64,000 nt of DNA from Streptomyces sp. NBC_00236 (GTDB taxonomy: Bacteria > Actinomycetota > Actinomycetes > Streptomycetales > Streptomycetaceae), in contig NZ_CP108100.1 of assembly GCF_036195045.1 (NCBI RefSeq), forward strand, positions 2,666,001-2,730,000, in the 5' to 3' direction. The notes beneath the pieces were generated by a model. That model was not told the DNA's origin. It made no database searches and saw nothing but the letters and a program-made list of their open reading frames with translations. A program made the position numbers and the translations under genes. Positions within the stretch are counted from its first letter, which is position 1. Each line of letters starts with the position of its first letter. Shown piece after piece: positions 23,414-32,346 of this stretch.

Positions 23414-26070
23414 GCGGAGCCTCCGGAGATCAGGGTGAGGAACGCGTCCTCCAGGCGGCGGTGCGGCCCGACGCCGGTCAACGGCACGTCCAGACGCACC
23501 AGTTCGGTGACGAGCTGTGGCGAGGTCGCGCCGTCGAGCCGGACGAGCAGTCCGTGCGCGTCGTCGGTACGGACGGCGGAACCGATGCCCGCGAGTGCGG
23601 CGATCTTCTCGACGAGCGGTTCGGTGATCTCGTCGGCGGAGGTGACCAGGACCATGTCGCCGGAGCCGGTGATCTCGGCGACGGGTCCGGCCTGGACGAG
23701 CCGGCCGCGGTCCATGACCACCAGATGGGTGCAGGACTGCTCGACCTCGGACAGGAGGTGGCTGGAGACGATGACGGTCCGGCCGCCGGCCGCGTACCGG
23801 ATCATCACGTCCCGCATCTCGCGGATCTGGGGCGGGTCGAGCCCGTTGGTCGGCTCGTCCAGGATGAGGAGGTCCGGCATCCCGAGCATGGCCTGGGCGA
23901 TGGCGAGGCGTTGCCGCATGCCCTGCGAGTACGTACGGACGGCCCTGGCCAGTGCGTCGCCGAGCCCGGCGATCTCCAGGGCCTCCTCCATGTGCGAGTC
24001 CTCGGCGGGGCGGCCGGTGGCCTGCCAGTACAGCTCCAGGTTGGCACGGCCGGACAGGTGCGGCAGGAAGCCGGCCCCCTCGACGAAGGACCCGACGCGG
24101 GACAGCACGGGCGCACCGGGCCGGATGGCCCGTCCGAAGACGCGGATCTCGCCGTCGTCGGGCGTGATGAGCCCCATGAGCATGCGCAGCGTGGTGGTCT
24201 TGCCCGCGCCGTTCGGCCCGAGGAGCCCGAGCACCTGCCCCTTCTCGACGCGGAACGACAGCTCCCTGACCGCGTACCGGTCGGCGGACTTGGCGTACTT
24301 CTTCGACAGGCCGGTGATCTGCAGCGGTACGTCGGTGAGTGCGGGGTCCGGGGCGGGGGTGGCGGTACGGCGGCGGGAGCCGAGCAGCAGGACCGCCGCG
24401 ATCACGACGGCGGCGGCCGGGAGGCCCCAGGTCCACCAGGGCAGCGTGGCCGCCGCCGTCTTCAGACCGGGCGCGGTGGGGAGGGTGAGCGGGCCGTCGA
24501 GGGAGACGGTGTACGTGGTCGGCGCGGCCGGGGACGCGTAGCCGAGGTCGGTGGCGGCGAGCACGAGGCGGAGCCGGTGCCCGGAGTCGAGTTCGTGGTC
24601 GACGGCGGGCAGCGTCAGCTCGATCGGCTTGCCCTGCTGCGCGGGGGTGATCCGGTAGGGGGCGACGAGCTGGGAGGGCAGCACCTGCTGCTTCCCGTCC
24701 GGCGAGACGTCGTACACCTTGCCGAACAGCACCGCGTCGCCCTGTCCCGCCTTCACGTTCACGCGGACGGTCGGTGAGCCGGTGATGCGCCGCGAGGTCG
24801 TGAGGGGGGCGGAGTCGAAGCGGGCGTACTGCCCGGGGAAGTCGATGGAGAGCCCGACGCCGAACGTGGACAGCTGGGCGAGGCCGCCGCCGACGCCCGG
24901 GACGGCGGAGATCGCGGGCGGACTGGCTCCGGCGGGATTGCTGAACTTCTGCGTGCCACCGCGCAGCTCGACGCTCTCCGGGCCGCTGCGCAGCCCGGGG
25001 TAGGTGTCGCCGCTCGCGCCGCGGGTGAGGGCGGCCCCGTCGGTGGAGTCGATGCCGCCGGTACGGGTGACGCGGAAGGCGGGGCCGGTGGCGGCGCCCT
25101 CGTCCTCCTTCAGGTAGCGGTCGAACCAGTCCCCGACGCGCTCGTGCACCCGGCCGGTCTCCATGTCGCCGCCGTCGTGCCCGCCGGCGATCCAGTCGAC
25201 GGAGACGGGTGCGCCGTTGCCCTTGATGGCCTTGGCCATGGCGTCGGCCTGGCCGAGCGGGAAGAGGGAGTCGGTCTGCCCCTGCACGATGAGCGCGGGC
25301 ACCTTGATGCGGTCGGCGACGGCGCTCGGGGACCGTGCGGTGAGCAGGGCGCGCGCGGCGGCGTCCGGCTTGCCGCTGACGGCGACCCGCTCGTACATGT
25401 CGCAGAGCTGCTTCTCGAAGTTGCCGCAGCCGCCGCCGGTGGTGACGAAGATGCCGGCCCAGAGCTTCTTGAACACCCCGTCGGGGAAGAGCGCGTCGGC
25501 GAGGTTCCAGTACGTGATCTCCGGGGCGATGGCGTCGACGCGCCGGTCGTACCCGGCGGCGAGGAGCGAGACGGCCCCGCCGTAGGAGGCGCCGGTGATG
25601 CCGACGCGGGGGTCACCCTTGGCGTCGAGCCGTACCTCGGGGCGGGCGGCGAGCCAGTCGATCAGCCGGGAGACGTCCTTGACCTCGCGGTCGGGTGCGT
25701 TGAGCGAGATCGTGCCGCCGGACTTCCCGAAGCCGCGCGCGGACCACGTCATGACGGCGTACCCGTCGGCGGCCAGCTCTTCGGCCTGCGCCCGCGTATC
25801 GGCCTTGCTGCCGCCGAATCCGTGGCCGATGAGCACCGCGGGCCGGCGCTCGGTGCCGCCGGTGGTGAAGTACGAGGTGTCGACGGACACCCCGTCGACG
25901 CGCATCATCCGGTCCTGCCGGTGCACGTCCGGCCCGCTGTCGTCGGCCACGGCGGTCCAGGTGCCCGCCCCGGCCAGCACCACGAGCGCGGCGATACCCG
26001 CGGCCCACCGGCCTCGGGAGCGGGGCAGCATCCGCCGCCACCTGGACGTACGCGCAATAGGGGTCTCCAT
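23410..26070 (-). CDS. Fusion of S15-type alpha/beta hydrolase and ABC transporter ATPase
   Basis: 886 residues. After an N-terminal membrane anchor (WAAGIAALVVLAGAGTWTAV) comes an X-Pro dipeptidyl-peptidase-like hydrolase with nucleophile elbow GASYGG, acid in QGQTDSLF and His in GGHDGG. A galactose-binding-like beta domain follows, then a second membrane segment (WTWGLPAAAVVIAAVLLL), then a full ABC ATPase: Walker A GPNGAGKT, signature YSQGM, Walker B LLILDEPT, and SSHLL. So the hydrolase faces outside and the ATPase inside. The partner permease is coupled downstream. No frameshift or start site separates the halves. Confidence 0.88.
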   Translation of the reverse strand: METPIARTSRWRRMLPRSRGRWAAGIAALVVLAGAGTWTAVADDSGPDVHRQDRMMRVDGVSVDTSYFTTGGTERRPAVLIGHGFGGSKADTRAQAEELAADGYAVMTWSARGFGKSGGTISLNAPDREVKDVSRLIDWLAARPEVRLDAKGDPRVGITGASYGGAVSLLAAGYDRRVDAIAPEITYWNLADALFPDGVFKKLWAGIFVTTGGGCGNFEKQLCDMYERVAVSGKPDAAARALLTARSPSAVADRIKVPALIVQGQTDSLFPLGQADAMAKAIKGNGAPVSVDWIAGGHDGGDMETGRVHERVGDWFDRYLKEDEGAATGPAFRVTRTGGIDSTDGAALTRGASGDTYPGLRSGPESVELRGGTQKFSNPAGASPPAISAVPGVGGGLAQLSTFGVGLSIDFPGQYARFDSAPLTTSRRITGSPTVRVNVKAGQGDAVLFGKVYDVSPDGKQQVLPSQLVAPYRITPAQQGKPIELTLPAVDHELDSGHRLRLVLAATDLGYASPAAPTTYTVSLDGPLTLPTAPGLKTAAATLPWWTWGLPAAAVVIAAVLLLGSRRRTATPAPDPALTDVPLQITGLSKKYAKSADRYAVRELSFRVEKGQVLGLLGPNGAGKTTTLRMLMGLITPDDGEIRVFGRAIRPGAPVLSRVGSFVEGAGFLPHLSGRANLELYWQATGRPAEDSHMEEALEIAGLGDALARAVRTYSQGMRQRLAIAQAMLGMPDLLILDEPTNGLDPPQIREMRDVMIRYAAGGRTVIVSSHLLSEVEQSCTHLVVMDRGRLVQAGPVAEITGSGDMVLVTSADEITEPLVEKIAALAGIGSAVRTDDAHGLLVRLDGATSPQLVTELVRLDVPLTGVGPHRRLEDAFLTLISGGSA

Positions 26071-26286
26071 GATGTCGAGCCTAAGCGGACCGCCGCCCCG
26101 CCTACGCTGCCGTCAGGCGGAAGTGCCCGGCCTCCTCAAGGCGTACGGCGCTCCCCCGGCGTACTCCCCCCGCGGTATGCCCGCCGCGCGGCCCGGTGGC
26201 CGGCTCACCGGGGGCGGCGGGCGGCTCCGTGCCCCGTACGACGGAATCCGATGGCGCGGGTCGGCTGTGGCGTCGAGAATCGCCGG

Positions 26287-26832
26287 ATGCGTGAAGTGAG
26301 GCTGTCCGACGGGATCATCACCCTGTCCCCGCTCCACCCGGACGATGTGGAGGCACACCTCGCGGGAGAGGACGAACTGCTCGCTCGCTACCTCAACGGC
26401 GGTCCCGGCACGCGGGAGAACGTAGAAACGTACTTCCGGCACTGCCGGGAACAGTGGGCCACGGCCGGGCCGCTCCGGGCGTTCGGCATCCGGACGGACG
26501 CCGACGGGCCGGTCGACGGGGCAGCCGACGGGTCTCTCGCGGGGACGATCGACCTGCGGTTCGAAGGAGAGGGCCTGAGCCCCGGCCAGGTGAATGTGGC
26601 GTACGGCCTCTACCCGCCCTGGAGGGGGCGCGGTCTGGCGACGCGGGCGGTCGTCCTGGCGTCCCGGTACGCCGCGAGCGAGGGCGGCCAGGAGGCGGTG
26701 ATCCAGGTGGAGCCGGGCAACTCCGCGTCTGCCGCGGTCGCGCGACGAGCAGGGTTCACCCCCGGCGAGCGCACGCTGAGCGGGGACAGAGCACGGCTGG
26801 ACCGGTGGACCCTGCGCATCGGGCGCCCGTAG
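26287..26832 (+). CDS. GNAT family N-acetyltransferase
   Basis: 181 residues. The acetyl-CoA binding segment PPWRGRGLATRAV (R-x-x-G-x-G/A) and the preceding strand VNVAYGLYP are present, followed by VEPGNSASAAVARRAGF, the usual C-terminal GNAT helix. It most resembles RimJ/RimL-type enzymes that acetylate protein N-termini or small amines; the substrate is unknown. The ATG at 26287 is used. It stands alone between the ABC fusion gene and a minus-strand membrane protein. Confidence 0.85.
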   Translation: MREVRLSDGIITLSPLHPDDVEAHLAGEDELLARYLNGGPGTRENVETYFRHCREQWATAGPLRAFGIRTDADGPVDGAADGSLAGTIDLRFEGEGLSPGQVNVAYGLYPPWRGRGLATRAVVLASRYAASEGGQEAVIQVEPGNSASAAVARRAGFTPGERTLSGDRARLDRWTLRIGRP

Positions 26833-26890
26833 CCGCTGACAACCGCTCCGCCCGCCCCCCTCCCGTCACGGAGGCGGCCGGCGCGCCGGC

Positions 26891-27646
26891 TCAGCTCTGG
26901 AGGGTGGACATGAGGTCGCGCATGTCGCTGATCATGGCGGCCTTGTGGACGCCCAGATCCGGCAGCTTCACCGCGTCATCGGGTGCCTTCCCGTTGTCCT
27001 CCCAGTTCAAGGAGGACGAGAGGGCGAGCGAGAGCACGGCCCCGCCGTGCAGCACCCGCAGCTCCTGGTCCCCCTCGTCCAAGGAGAGCAGGTATGCCTT
27101 GTCGCCGAGGCCCGGCACGGCCTCGATATCCATCTCCGGATCCACCCCGAGCTCGGTCGCGGTCCGCCCGGCCTCGAATTCGACGCGCGGATCGGTCTTC
27201 TTGTGCAGGGCGATCTTGACCGTGATGGTGTATTCGGCGGACCACCCTTTCTCCGCCCGTTGCTGTTCGCTCCCGGTACGCAGGGGGATGTAGCACTGGG
27301 CCTGGTCGAGGGCCTCATGCCTAAGCGCCCCCGCCTCGAACTGATTCTCGGGCTCTCTCGGCGCGATCGCCGCCCCGAGCGACTTCAGCCCCACGGCCGC
27401 ACAGGGATCCTGGCCCAACCGGTACCCGTGCAGGTCGGGCGCCGCGTCACGCGATCCGTCCGTGTACAGCACCGCCCCCCACACGGCCGACGCCACCACG
27501 GCCCCGCCGAGCGCCCACCACCACCGGGCCGGCGGACCGGGAGCTCGGGGCGGGCGGTCTCCCGCGGGCCGCGGGCCGGACTGAACCAGCACTTCGCGTG
27601 CGGCGGACGCCTCGAACTCCCCCGCCATCTCCGGCTCGGAAATCAT
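26891..27646 (-). CDS. Membrane-anchored protein of unknown function
   Basis: 251 residues. A cytoplasmic Pro-rich N-terminus of about 45 residues is followed by one hydrophobic segment (WWWALGGAVVASAVWGAVLY) and an outer domain of about 180 residues with two cysteines (DPCAAVG; AQCYIPL), probably a disulphide. This resembles the many single-span DUF3558-like proteins of actinobacteria, but I cannot assign a family. The ATG (27644-27646) follows GGGAG. It is divergent from hemC, sharing about 130 bp of promoter region. Confidence 0.75.
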   Translation of the reverse strand: MISEPEMAGEFEASAAREVLVQSGPRPAGDRPPRAPGPPARWWWALGGAVVASAVWGAVLYTDGSRDAAPDLHGYRLGQDPCAAVGLKSLGAAIAPREPENQFEAGALRHEALDQAQCYIPLRTGSEQQRAEKGWSAEYTITVKIALHKKTDPRVEFEAGRTATELGVDPEMDIEAVPGLGDKAYLLSLDEGDQELRVLHGGAVLSLALSSSLNWEDNGKAPDDAVKLPDLGVHKAAMISDMRDLMSTLQS

Positions 27647-27773
27647 CCCGCTCCCTCGGCCGCCCGTCACACCCGCTACGTCAGCACCATGATTCACTAC
27701 CGCCCGTCCAGTCGGGGTCCGTTCCCGGCCACCCGACGGTTCCGGGCCGAAACGACGGACCTGACGGCCTATC

Positions 27774-28718
27774 ATGGGCGCCATGTCGGCCCCAGACCTG
27801 ATCCGCATCGTGTCCCGCGACTCACCCATGGCCCTCGCTCAGGTGGAGCGGGTGCGCGCCGAGCTGGCCGCGCTCCACCCCGGTACCCGCACCGAGGTCG
27901 TCCCGGTCAAGACGACGGGCGACAAGTGGATGGGCGACCTGAGCGCGGTCGAAGGCAAGGGCGCTTTCACCAAGGAGGTCGACCAGGCGCTGCTCGCCGG
28001 TGACGCCGACCTCGCGGTGCACTGCGTCAAGGACATCCCCGCCGACCGGCCCCTGCCCGCCGGAACCACCTTCGCGGCGTTCCTCAAGCGCGACGACATC
28101 CGGGACGCCCTGGTCCACCCGGCCGGAGTCCGCCTGGACCAGCTCCCGCCCGGCACCCGGATCGGCACCTCCTCCGTGCGGCGGTCCGCCCAACTGGCCG
28201 CGTCGCACCCGCACCTGGACTGCGTTCCGATGCGCGGCAACGCGAACCGTCGCATGGAGAAGCTCGCCGCCGGTGAGGCCGACGCGCTGCTCCTGGCGGT
28301 CTCCGGCCTGGAGCGCATCGCCCGTACCGACGTGATCACCGAGGTTCTGTCGCCGGAGGTGATGTGTCCACCGATCGGGGCCGGAGTACTGGCCCTTCAG
28401 TGCCGCGAGGGCGACGCCGAACTCATCGACCTGGTGAGCGCACTCGGCGACCCCGCCACCCACCGCGAGACCACCGCCGAGCGGATGTTCCTCCACGTTC
28501 TTCAGGGTCACTGCAACTCGCCGATCGCCGGTTACGCACAGGTGGAGGGCAACGGCGAACTCTCGCTCCGGGCCAAGGTCTTCACTCCCGACGGCAAGAC
28601 GGTCCTGAACGCCCACGAGTGGGCCGGCCGTCTCGACCCCGCCACCCTCGGCACCTCCGTGGCCGTGGCCCTCCTGCGTCAGGGTGCGCGCGAACTGATC
28701 GACGGCATCGCTCACTGA
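27774..28718 (+). CDS. hemC: Hydroxymethylbilane synthase (porphobilinogen deaminase)
   Basis: 314 residues. It polymerises four porphobilinogens into hydroxymethylbilane in tetrapyrrole synthesis. Seen are [14 protein letters not shown] at the N-terminus, [13 protein letters not shown], the catalytic Asp region HCVKDIP, the substrate Arg segment [11 protein letters not shown], and [10 protein letters not shown] with the dipyrromethane-cofactor Cys. The MRGNANRRM loop differs from the usual VRGNVDTRL. It is not next to other hem genes, so it may be a second, specialised copy. The ATG at 27783 (MSAPDL) is an alternative start. Confidence 0.92.
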   Translation: MGAMSAPDLIRIVSRDSPMALAQVERVRAELAALHPGTRTEVVPVKTTGDKWMGDLSAVEGKGAFTKEVDQALLAGDADLAVHCVKDIPADRPLPAGTTFAAFLKRDDIRDALVHPAGVRLDQLPPGTRIGTSSVRRSAQLAASHPHLDCVPMRGNANRRMEKLAAGEADALLLAVSGLERIARTDVITEVLSPEVMCPPIGAGVLALQCREGDAELIDLVSALGDPATHRETTAERMFLHVLQGHCNSPIAGYAQVEGNGELSLRAKVFTPDGKTVLNAHEWAGRLDPATLGTSVAVALLRQGARELIDGIAH

Positions 28719-28894
28719 GGGGGCGGGAGCCGACTCATCCTCTGCCGGGGGTCACCGGCCGGTTCGGCGTGCCGATGCGGGGCCGTTCGTCACGACATGG
28801 CGGCACACCCTTGTGGGAAGCTCACGTCCACCACACCCAAAGGCTGTTCGGGCTCCCCAAGTACCTTCTGTGGTAGGCGTGTTGGAATGCCATC

Positions 28895-29362
28895 ATGGCC
28901 GCTTCCGCTGATGTAACCACGCGCCCGGGTCCGCACGAGATCGCGCAACGTCTCCGTTCCGAGATCGAGCGGATGAGAGACGAGGCGACGCGACAGAGGG
29001 AACTCGCCCACCGCCGGGCCGAGTTCTGGACCAGGGTGGACATCGTCCTCGGCTTCCCCGCAGCCCTGCTCGCGGGCACGGCAGGTGCGGCGGGACTGGC
29101 TTCGGCGGACGTGCGCGTTCCCGCCGCCCTGGCCGCTCTGGCCGCTGCCGGGTTCACGGCGGGAGCGGGCTTCCTGCGCAGCGACACCAGGCGCCGCGCC
29201 AACAAACGGGCCCGGCACGCATGGGCCTCGGTCGAGGCCAGGGCCATGGTGGCACTTGCCCGGGAGCACGTGTCCAACGAGGACCTCGGCGACCTGCTGG
29301 AACTCCGCCAGGCCGCACTGGCCGCCTACGACGGCGAGGAGGCCCAGCCCGGGCCGTCGTGA
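28895..29362 (+). CDS. Two-TM helical protein, SLATT-like
   Basis: 155 residues. A charged N-terminal helix (1-47) precedes two closely spaced membrane segments (IVLGFPAALLAGTAGAAGLA; VPAALAALAAAGFTAGAGFL) and a long C-terminal helical tail rich in Arg/Glu/Ala. This is the layout of SLATT effector proteins, which form pores in nucleotide-signal defence systems, but no SLOG or cyclase gene is adjacent. It is therefore only a resemblance. Its 3' end overlaps the convergent TetR gene by 37 bp. Confidence 0.65.
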   Translation: MAASADVTTRPGPHEIAQRLRSEIERMRDEATRQRELAHRRAEFWTRVDIVLGFPAALLAGTAGAAGLASADVRVPAALAALAAAGFTAGAGFLRSDTRRRANKRARHAWASVEARAMVALAREHVSNEDLGDLLELRQAALAAYDGEEAQPGPS

Positions 29363-30021
29363 TCCGCAGCCCTTGCGTCCGTGACTCCACGGTCCAACAC
29401 GCTGGTCACGATGTCGTGCAGGTGCCTGCGGAACCGGTCGAACACGACCAGGTCGCGGGGGCCCAGCCGGCGCCCCGTCGGCTCGATGACCCCGGCCTGG
29501 GTGAACGAGTGCGCGCTCCACACGATCGTGAACACCAGCATCTCGATGTCGATGCCGGCTCCGAGGCCGACGCGGTCGAGCACCTCCCGTACCGAGGTGG
29601 CGACTTCGGTGATGAGTGGCCCCGCGAACTCCGCCTCGATCTCGGCCAGGTCACCTCCCTCCGACAGCCACCGGCGCATCCACAGCGCCGGGACCTCGGG
29701 ATGGTTCAGGCAGAGGTTCAGATAGGCGTCGACGAAGCCGAGCAGCGCGGCCCGGGTCTCCGCCTCCGAGGGGCCGCACGCGTGCAGTTGCTTCAGGGCG
29801 GCGGTGACCACCTCGCGCTGGGCCAGGTGGGCCCGGCGCATCACTGCCCGGTAGAGCTCCGCCTTCCCGCCGACGTGATAGGCGACCGTCGCGATGTTGA
29901 GCCCTACGGCCTCCGCGATGGCGCGGGTGCTCGTGGCGTCGTAGCCGCGCTCGGCGAACAGCCGGGTAGCCGCTTCCAGGATGCGTTCACGACTGGGACC
30001 GTCGTCTGACCGGGCGCTCAT
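29326..30021 (-). CDS. TetR family regulator
   Basis: 231 residues. The N-terminal HTH is RILEAATRLFAERGYDATSTRAIAEAVGLNIATVAYHVGGKAELYRAVM, in the classical TetR order (described here in one continuous domain of about 50 residues). A C-terminal ligand domain follows with a DUF1956/CecR-like helix pattern. It is divergent from the FMO-SDR-MFS-TauE operon with 133 bp between, so it is probably that operon's repressor and its own. Confidence 0.88.
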   Translation of the reverse strand: MSARSDDGPSRERILEAATRLFAERGYDATSTRAIAEAVGLNIATVAYHVGGKAELYRAVMRRAHLAQREVVTAALKQLHACGPSEAETRAALLGFVDAYLNLCLNHPEVPALWMRRWLSEGGDLAEIEAEFAGPLITEVATSVREVLDRVGLGAGIDIEMLVFTIVWSAHSFTQAGVIEPTGRRLGPRDLVVFDRFRRHLHDIVTSVLDRGVTDARAADHDGPGWASSPS

Positions 30022-30110
30022 ACGCCTGAGCCTACCCGAGGCCGCCTACCGGAACCAATCAATCGCTGGAGGCGATATCCCCAGCTCAATGAGGGTTGTA
30101 CATCTCTCCA

Positions 30111-30126
30111 TCATTCGATTGAATGA
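30111..30126. promoter_or_regulatory. Candidate TetR operator
   Basis: Inverted repeat TCATTC-GATT-GAATGA lies between the divergent tetR and monooxygenase genes, 28 bp before the latter's start. The size and position fit a TetR-family operator. Confidence 0.5.
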
Positions 30127-30154
30127 CGGCTCCTGCGAGGAAGGAGGACCGGTC

Positions 30155-31504
30155 ATGGGCTCAATGGGAGTGGCAGTGGTCGGCGCTGGGGCGGCGGGAC
30201 TGGCCGCGGCCAAGGCGCTGCTCGACGACGGCGTGGACGTCACCGTCCTGGAGAAGGGCGACCGTCCCGGCGGTCTGTGGGCCAAGGACAACGCCAGCGG
30301 GCTGTCACCGGCCTACGACAGTCTGCATCTCAACACCAGCAAGGGCCGTACCGAGTTCGCCGACTTCCCCATGCCCGCGGCGTGGCCGGACTACCCGTCG
30401 GCCGACCTGATCGCCGGCTACCTCGCCCGGTACGCCGCCACCTTCGGGGTCACCGGGCACATCCGGTTCGGCACCACCGTCACCGCCGTACGCCGCCCGG
30501 GCCCGGCCTGGGAGGTCGAGTCGCGGGCCGCGGGCGGAGCGGTGACGGAGGAGTACGACGCGGTGGTGGTCGCCAACGGCCACAACTGGGATCCGAAGTG
30601 GCCGTCCCCGGCCTACCCGGGGAACTTCGGCGGCCTGCAGATGCATGCCCACGACTACCGCAGCCCCGACGTGTTCGCCGGCAAGCGCGTGCTCGTCGTG
30701 GGCATGGGCAACTCCGCCATGGACATCGCCGTCGACGCGTCGTACGTCAGTGCCGGGCCGGTGCTGCTCTCGTCCCGTCACGGCACACACATCGTTCCCA
30801 AGTACCTCTTCGGCCGCCCCTCGGACCTGACCGGCAAGGCACTCGCGGTGCTGCCCTGGCGCGTCCGTCAGCGGATCGCGCAGTCCGCGCTGCGGCTGGC
30901 CGTCGGCGGGCCCGAGCGGTACGGGCTGCCGAAGCCGGCCGGCGGACTCTTCCAGAACCACCCGACCATCAGCGACACGATCCTGCACCGCCTCACCCAT
31001 GGGGAGGTCGTCGCCCGCCCCGGGGTCGAGCGGCTCGACGGCGGCCGGGTGGTGTTCACCGACGGCAGCGCCGAGGACGTCGACGTGATCGTGTGGGCGA
31101 CCGGTTACCGGGTCAGCATCCCGTTCCTGGACCGCACCTGGCTCGGCGACGACCCCGAGGCGATGCCGCTGTACCAGCGCGTCTTCCACCTCGGGGATCC
31201 GACGCTGGCATTCGTCGGTCTCATGCAGTCCACGGGTGCCGCCCTGCCGGTCGTGGAGGCGCAGGCCAGACTCCTCGCCGCCCACCTCGGCGGCCGTTAC
31301 GCCCTGCCGTCACCGGCCGAGCAGCGCGAGGCGGTCCGCCGCGCCCACGCCGCGGCGGTCGAACGGTGGGGACAGAAACGGCCGATGATGCGCATCGACT
31401 TCGACCAGTACGTCGCCGCCCTGCCCCGGGAGATCCAGGCAGGTGTCCGCCGGGCGGGGCGCGGCGCCACCGTCCACACCCCTGCTGCAAAGGCACACGC
31501 ATGA
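30155..31504 (+). CDS. Flavin-containing monooxygenase
   Basis: 449 residues. The FAD-binding motif VVGAGAAGLAAAKAL and the NADPH-binding motif VVGMGNSAMDIAVD are both present. Between them, LQMHAHDYRSPDVFAGKRV corresponds to the FMO/BVMO fingerprint FxGxxxHxxxY/W in modified form. The C-terminal VDVIVWATGYR is typical of the family. It would oxygenate a small hydrophobic or heteroatom substrate. The start has AAGGAGG eight bases upstream. It leads a four-gene operon joined by ATGA/GTGA overlaps. Confidence 0.88.
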   Translation: MGSMGVAVVGAGAAGLAAAKALLDDGVDVTVLEKGDRPGGLWAKDNASGLSPAYDSLHLNTSKGRTEFADFPMPAAWPDYPSADLIAGYLARYAATFGVTGHIRFGTTVTAVRRPGPAWEVESRAAGGAVTEEYDAVVVANGHNWDPKWPSPAYPGNFGGLQMHAHDYRSPDVFAGKRVLVVGMGNSAMDIAVDASYVSAGPVLLSSRHGTHIVPKYLFGRPSDLTGKALAVLPWRVRQRIAQSALRLAVGGPERYGLPKPAGGLFQNHPTISDTILHRLTHGEVVARPGVERLDGGRVVFTDGSAEDVDVIVWATGYRVSIPFLDRTWLGDDPEAMPLYQRVFHLGDPTLAFVGLMQSTGAALPVVEAQARLLAAHLGGRYALPSPAEQREAVRRAHAAAVERWGQKRPMMRIDFDQYVAALPREIQAGVRRAGRGATVHTPAAKAHA

Positions 31505-32346
31505 GCCTCCCCTTCCTCGACCGGCGTCACGATCCTCGCGGGAAGCGCTTCCTCATCACCGGCGCCTCCGGCACGATCGGGCGCGCTCTCGGCGACCGGC
31601 TGACCCGGGCCGGTGCCCATGTTGTCGGCCTCGACGTGCGGCCCTCGGGCGACGAACCGTTCGACGTGATCGGCTGCGACGTCACCGACGACGACAGCGT
31701 GCGTTCCGCCGTCGCGGACGCCCTCGCGGCCCTGGGCGGCCTCGACGTCCTGGTGAACAACGCCGGTGTCGGTGGCCCCGCGCCCGCGGAGTTCGCTCCC
31801 GGAGCCGAGGTGCGCCGCCAGCTGGAGATCAACCTGCTCGGCACCTGGCGGGTGACGGCCGCCTGCGTCGACGCCCTGGTCGCCACGCGCGGGCGGGTGG
31901 TGATGGTGACCTCCCGGATGTCGGTCATGCAGCTCCCGCTCGCCGCGGCGTACGGAGCGTCCAAGCGGGCCATGGTCGCGTACGCCGACGCGCTGCGCCT
32001 GGAACTCGGCACCCACGTCACGGTCAGCTGCGTGTATCCGTCCGCGGTGCGCAGCCCCATCCACGACTCGACGAAGGCGGCCGGGCTGTCGCTGGAGGGC
32101 ATGAGCGTGTACGAGCCGCTCGAAGGCGTGGTCGACGCGATCGCGCTGGCGGCGCTGGCCAGGCGGCCGCGACGGGACGTGCCCACCACCCGCAAGGGTG
32201 CGGTGGAGTTCTTCCTGGCACGTCATCTGCCCGCGCTCACCGACCGGGTCGTGGCGCGCACCCTCGCCGCCCGGGTCAGTGCCGGTGCCTTCGACGGTGC
32301 CGCGCTCGCCGCCGGAGTGGTCGAGCGGAACCGGACCCGTCCGTGA
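31501..32346 (+). CDS. Short-chain dehydrogenase/reductase
   Basis: 281 residues. Nucleotide-binding TGASGTIGRAL, LVNNAG, and an active site with Ser in MVTSRMSV and YGASK (Y-x3-K) identify a classical SDR. The C-terminal extension after PSAVRSPIHDS is longer than usual, with KGAVEFFLARHLPALTDRV as in some lipid-associated SDRs. It is coupled to the monooxygenase (ATGA at 31501-31504) and to the transporter (GTGA), so the three probably act on one substrate. Confidence 0.88.
   Translation: MSLPFLDRRHDPRGKRFLITGASGTIGRALGDRLTRAGAHVVGLDVRPSGDEPFDVIGCDVTDDDSVRSAVADALAALGGLDVLVNNAGVGGPAPAEFAPGAEVRRQLEINLLGTWRVTAACVDALVATRGRVVMVTSRMSVMQLPLAAAYGASKRAMVAYADALRLELGTHVTVSCVYPSAVRSPIHDSTKAAGLSLEGMSVYEPLEGVVDAIALAALARRPRRDVPTTRKGAVEFFLARHLPALTDRVVARTLAARVSAGAFDGAALAAGVVERNRTRP

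Noticed and set aside
22535..24436. 633-codon minus-strand frame covering the permease and part of the ABC ATPase
   Set aside because: Only the 22535-23413 part is permease; upstream text is an out-of-frame reading of the fusion gene.
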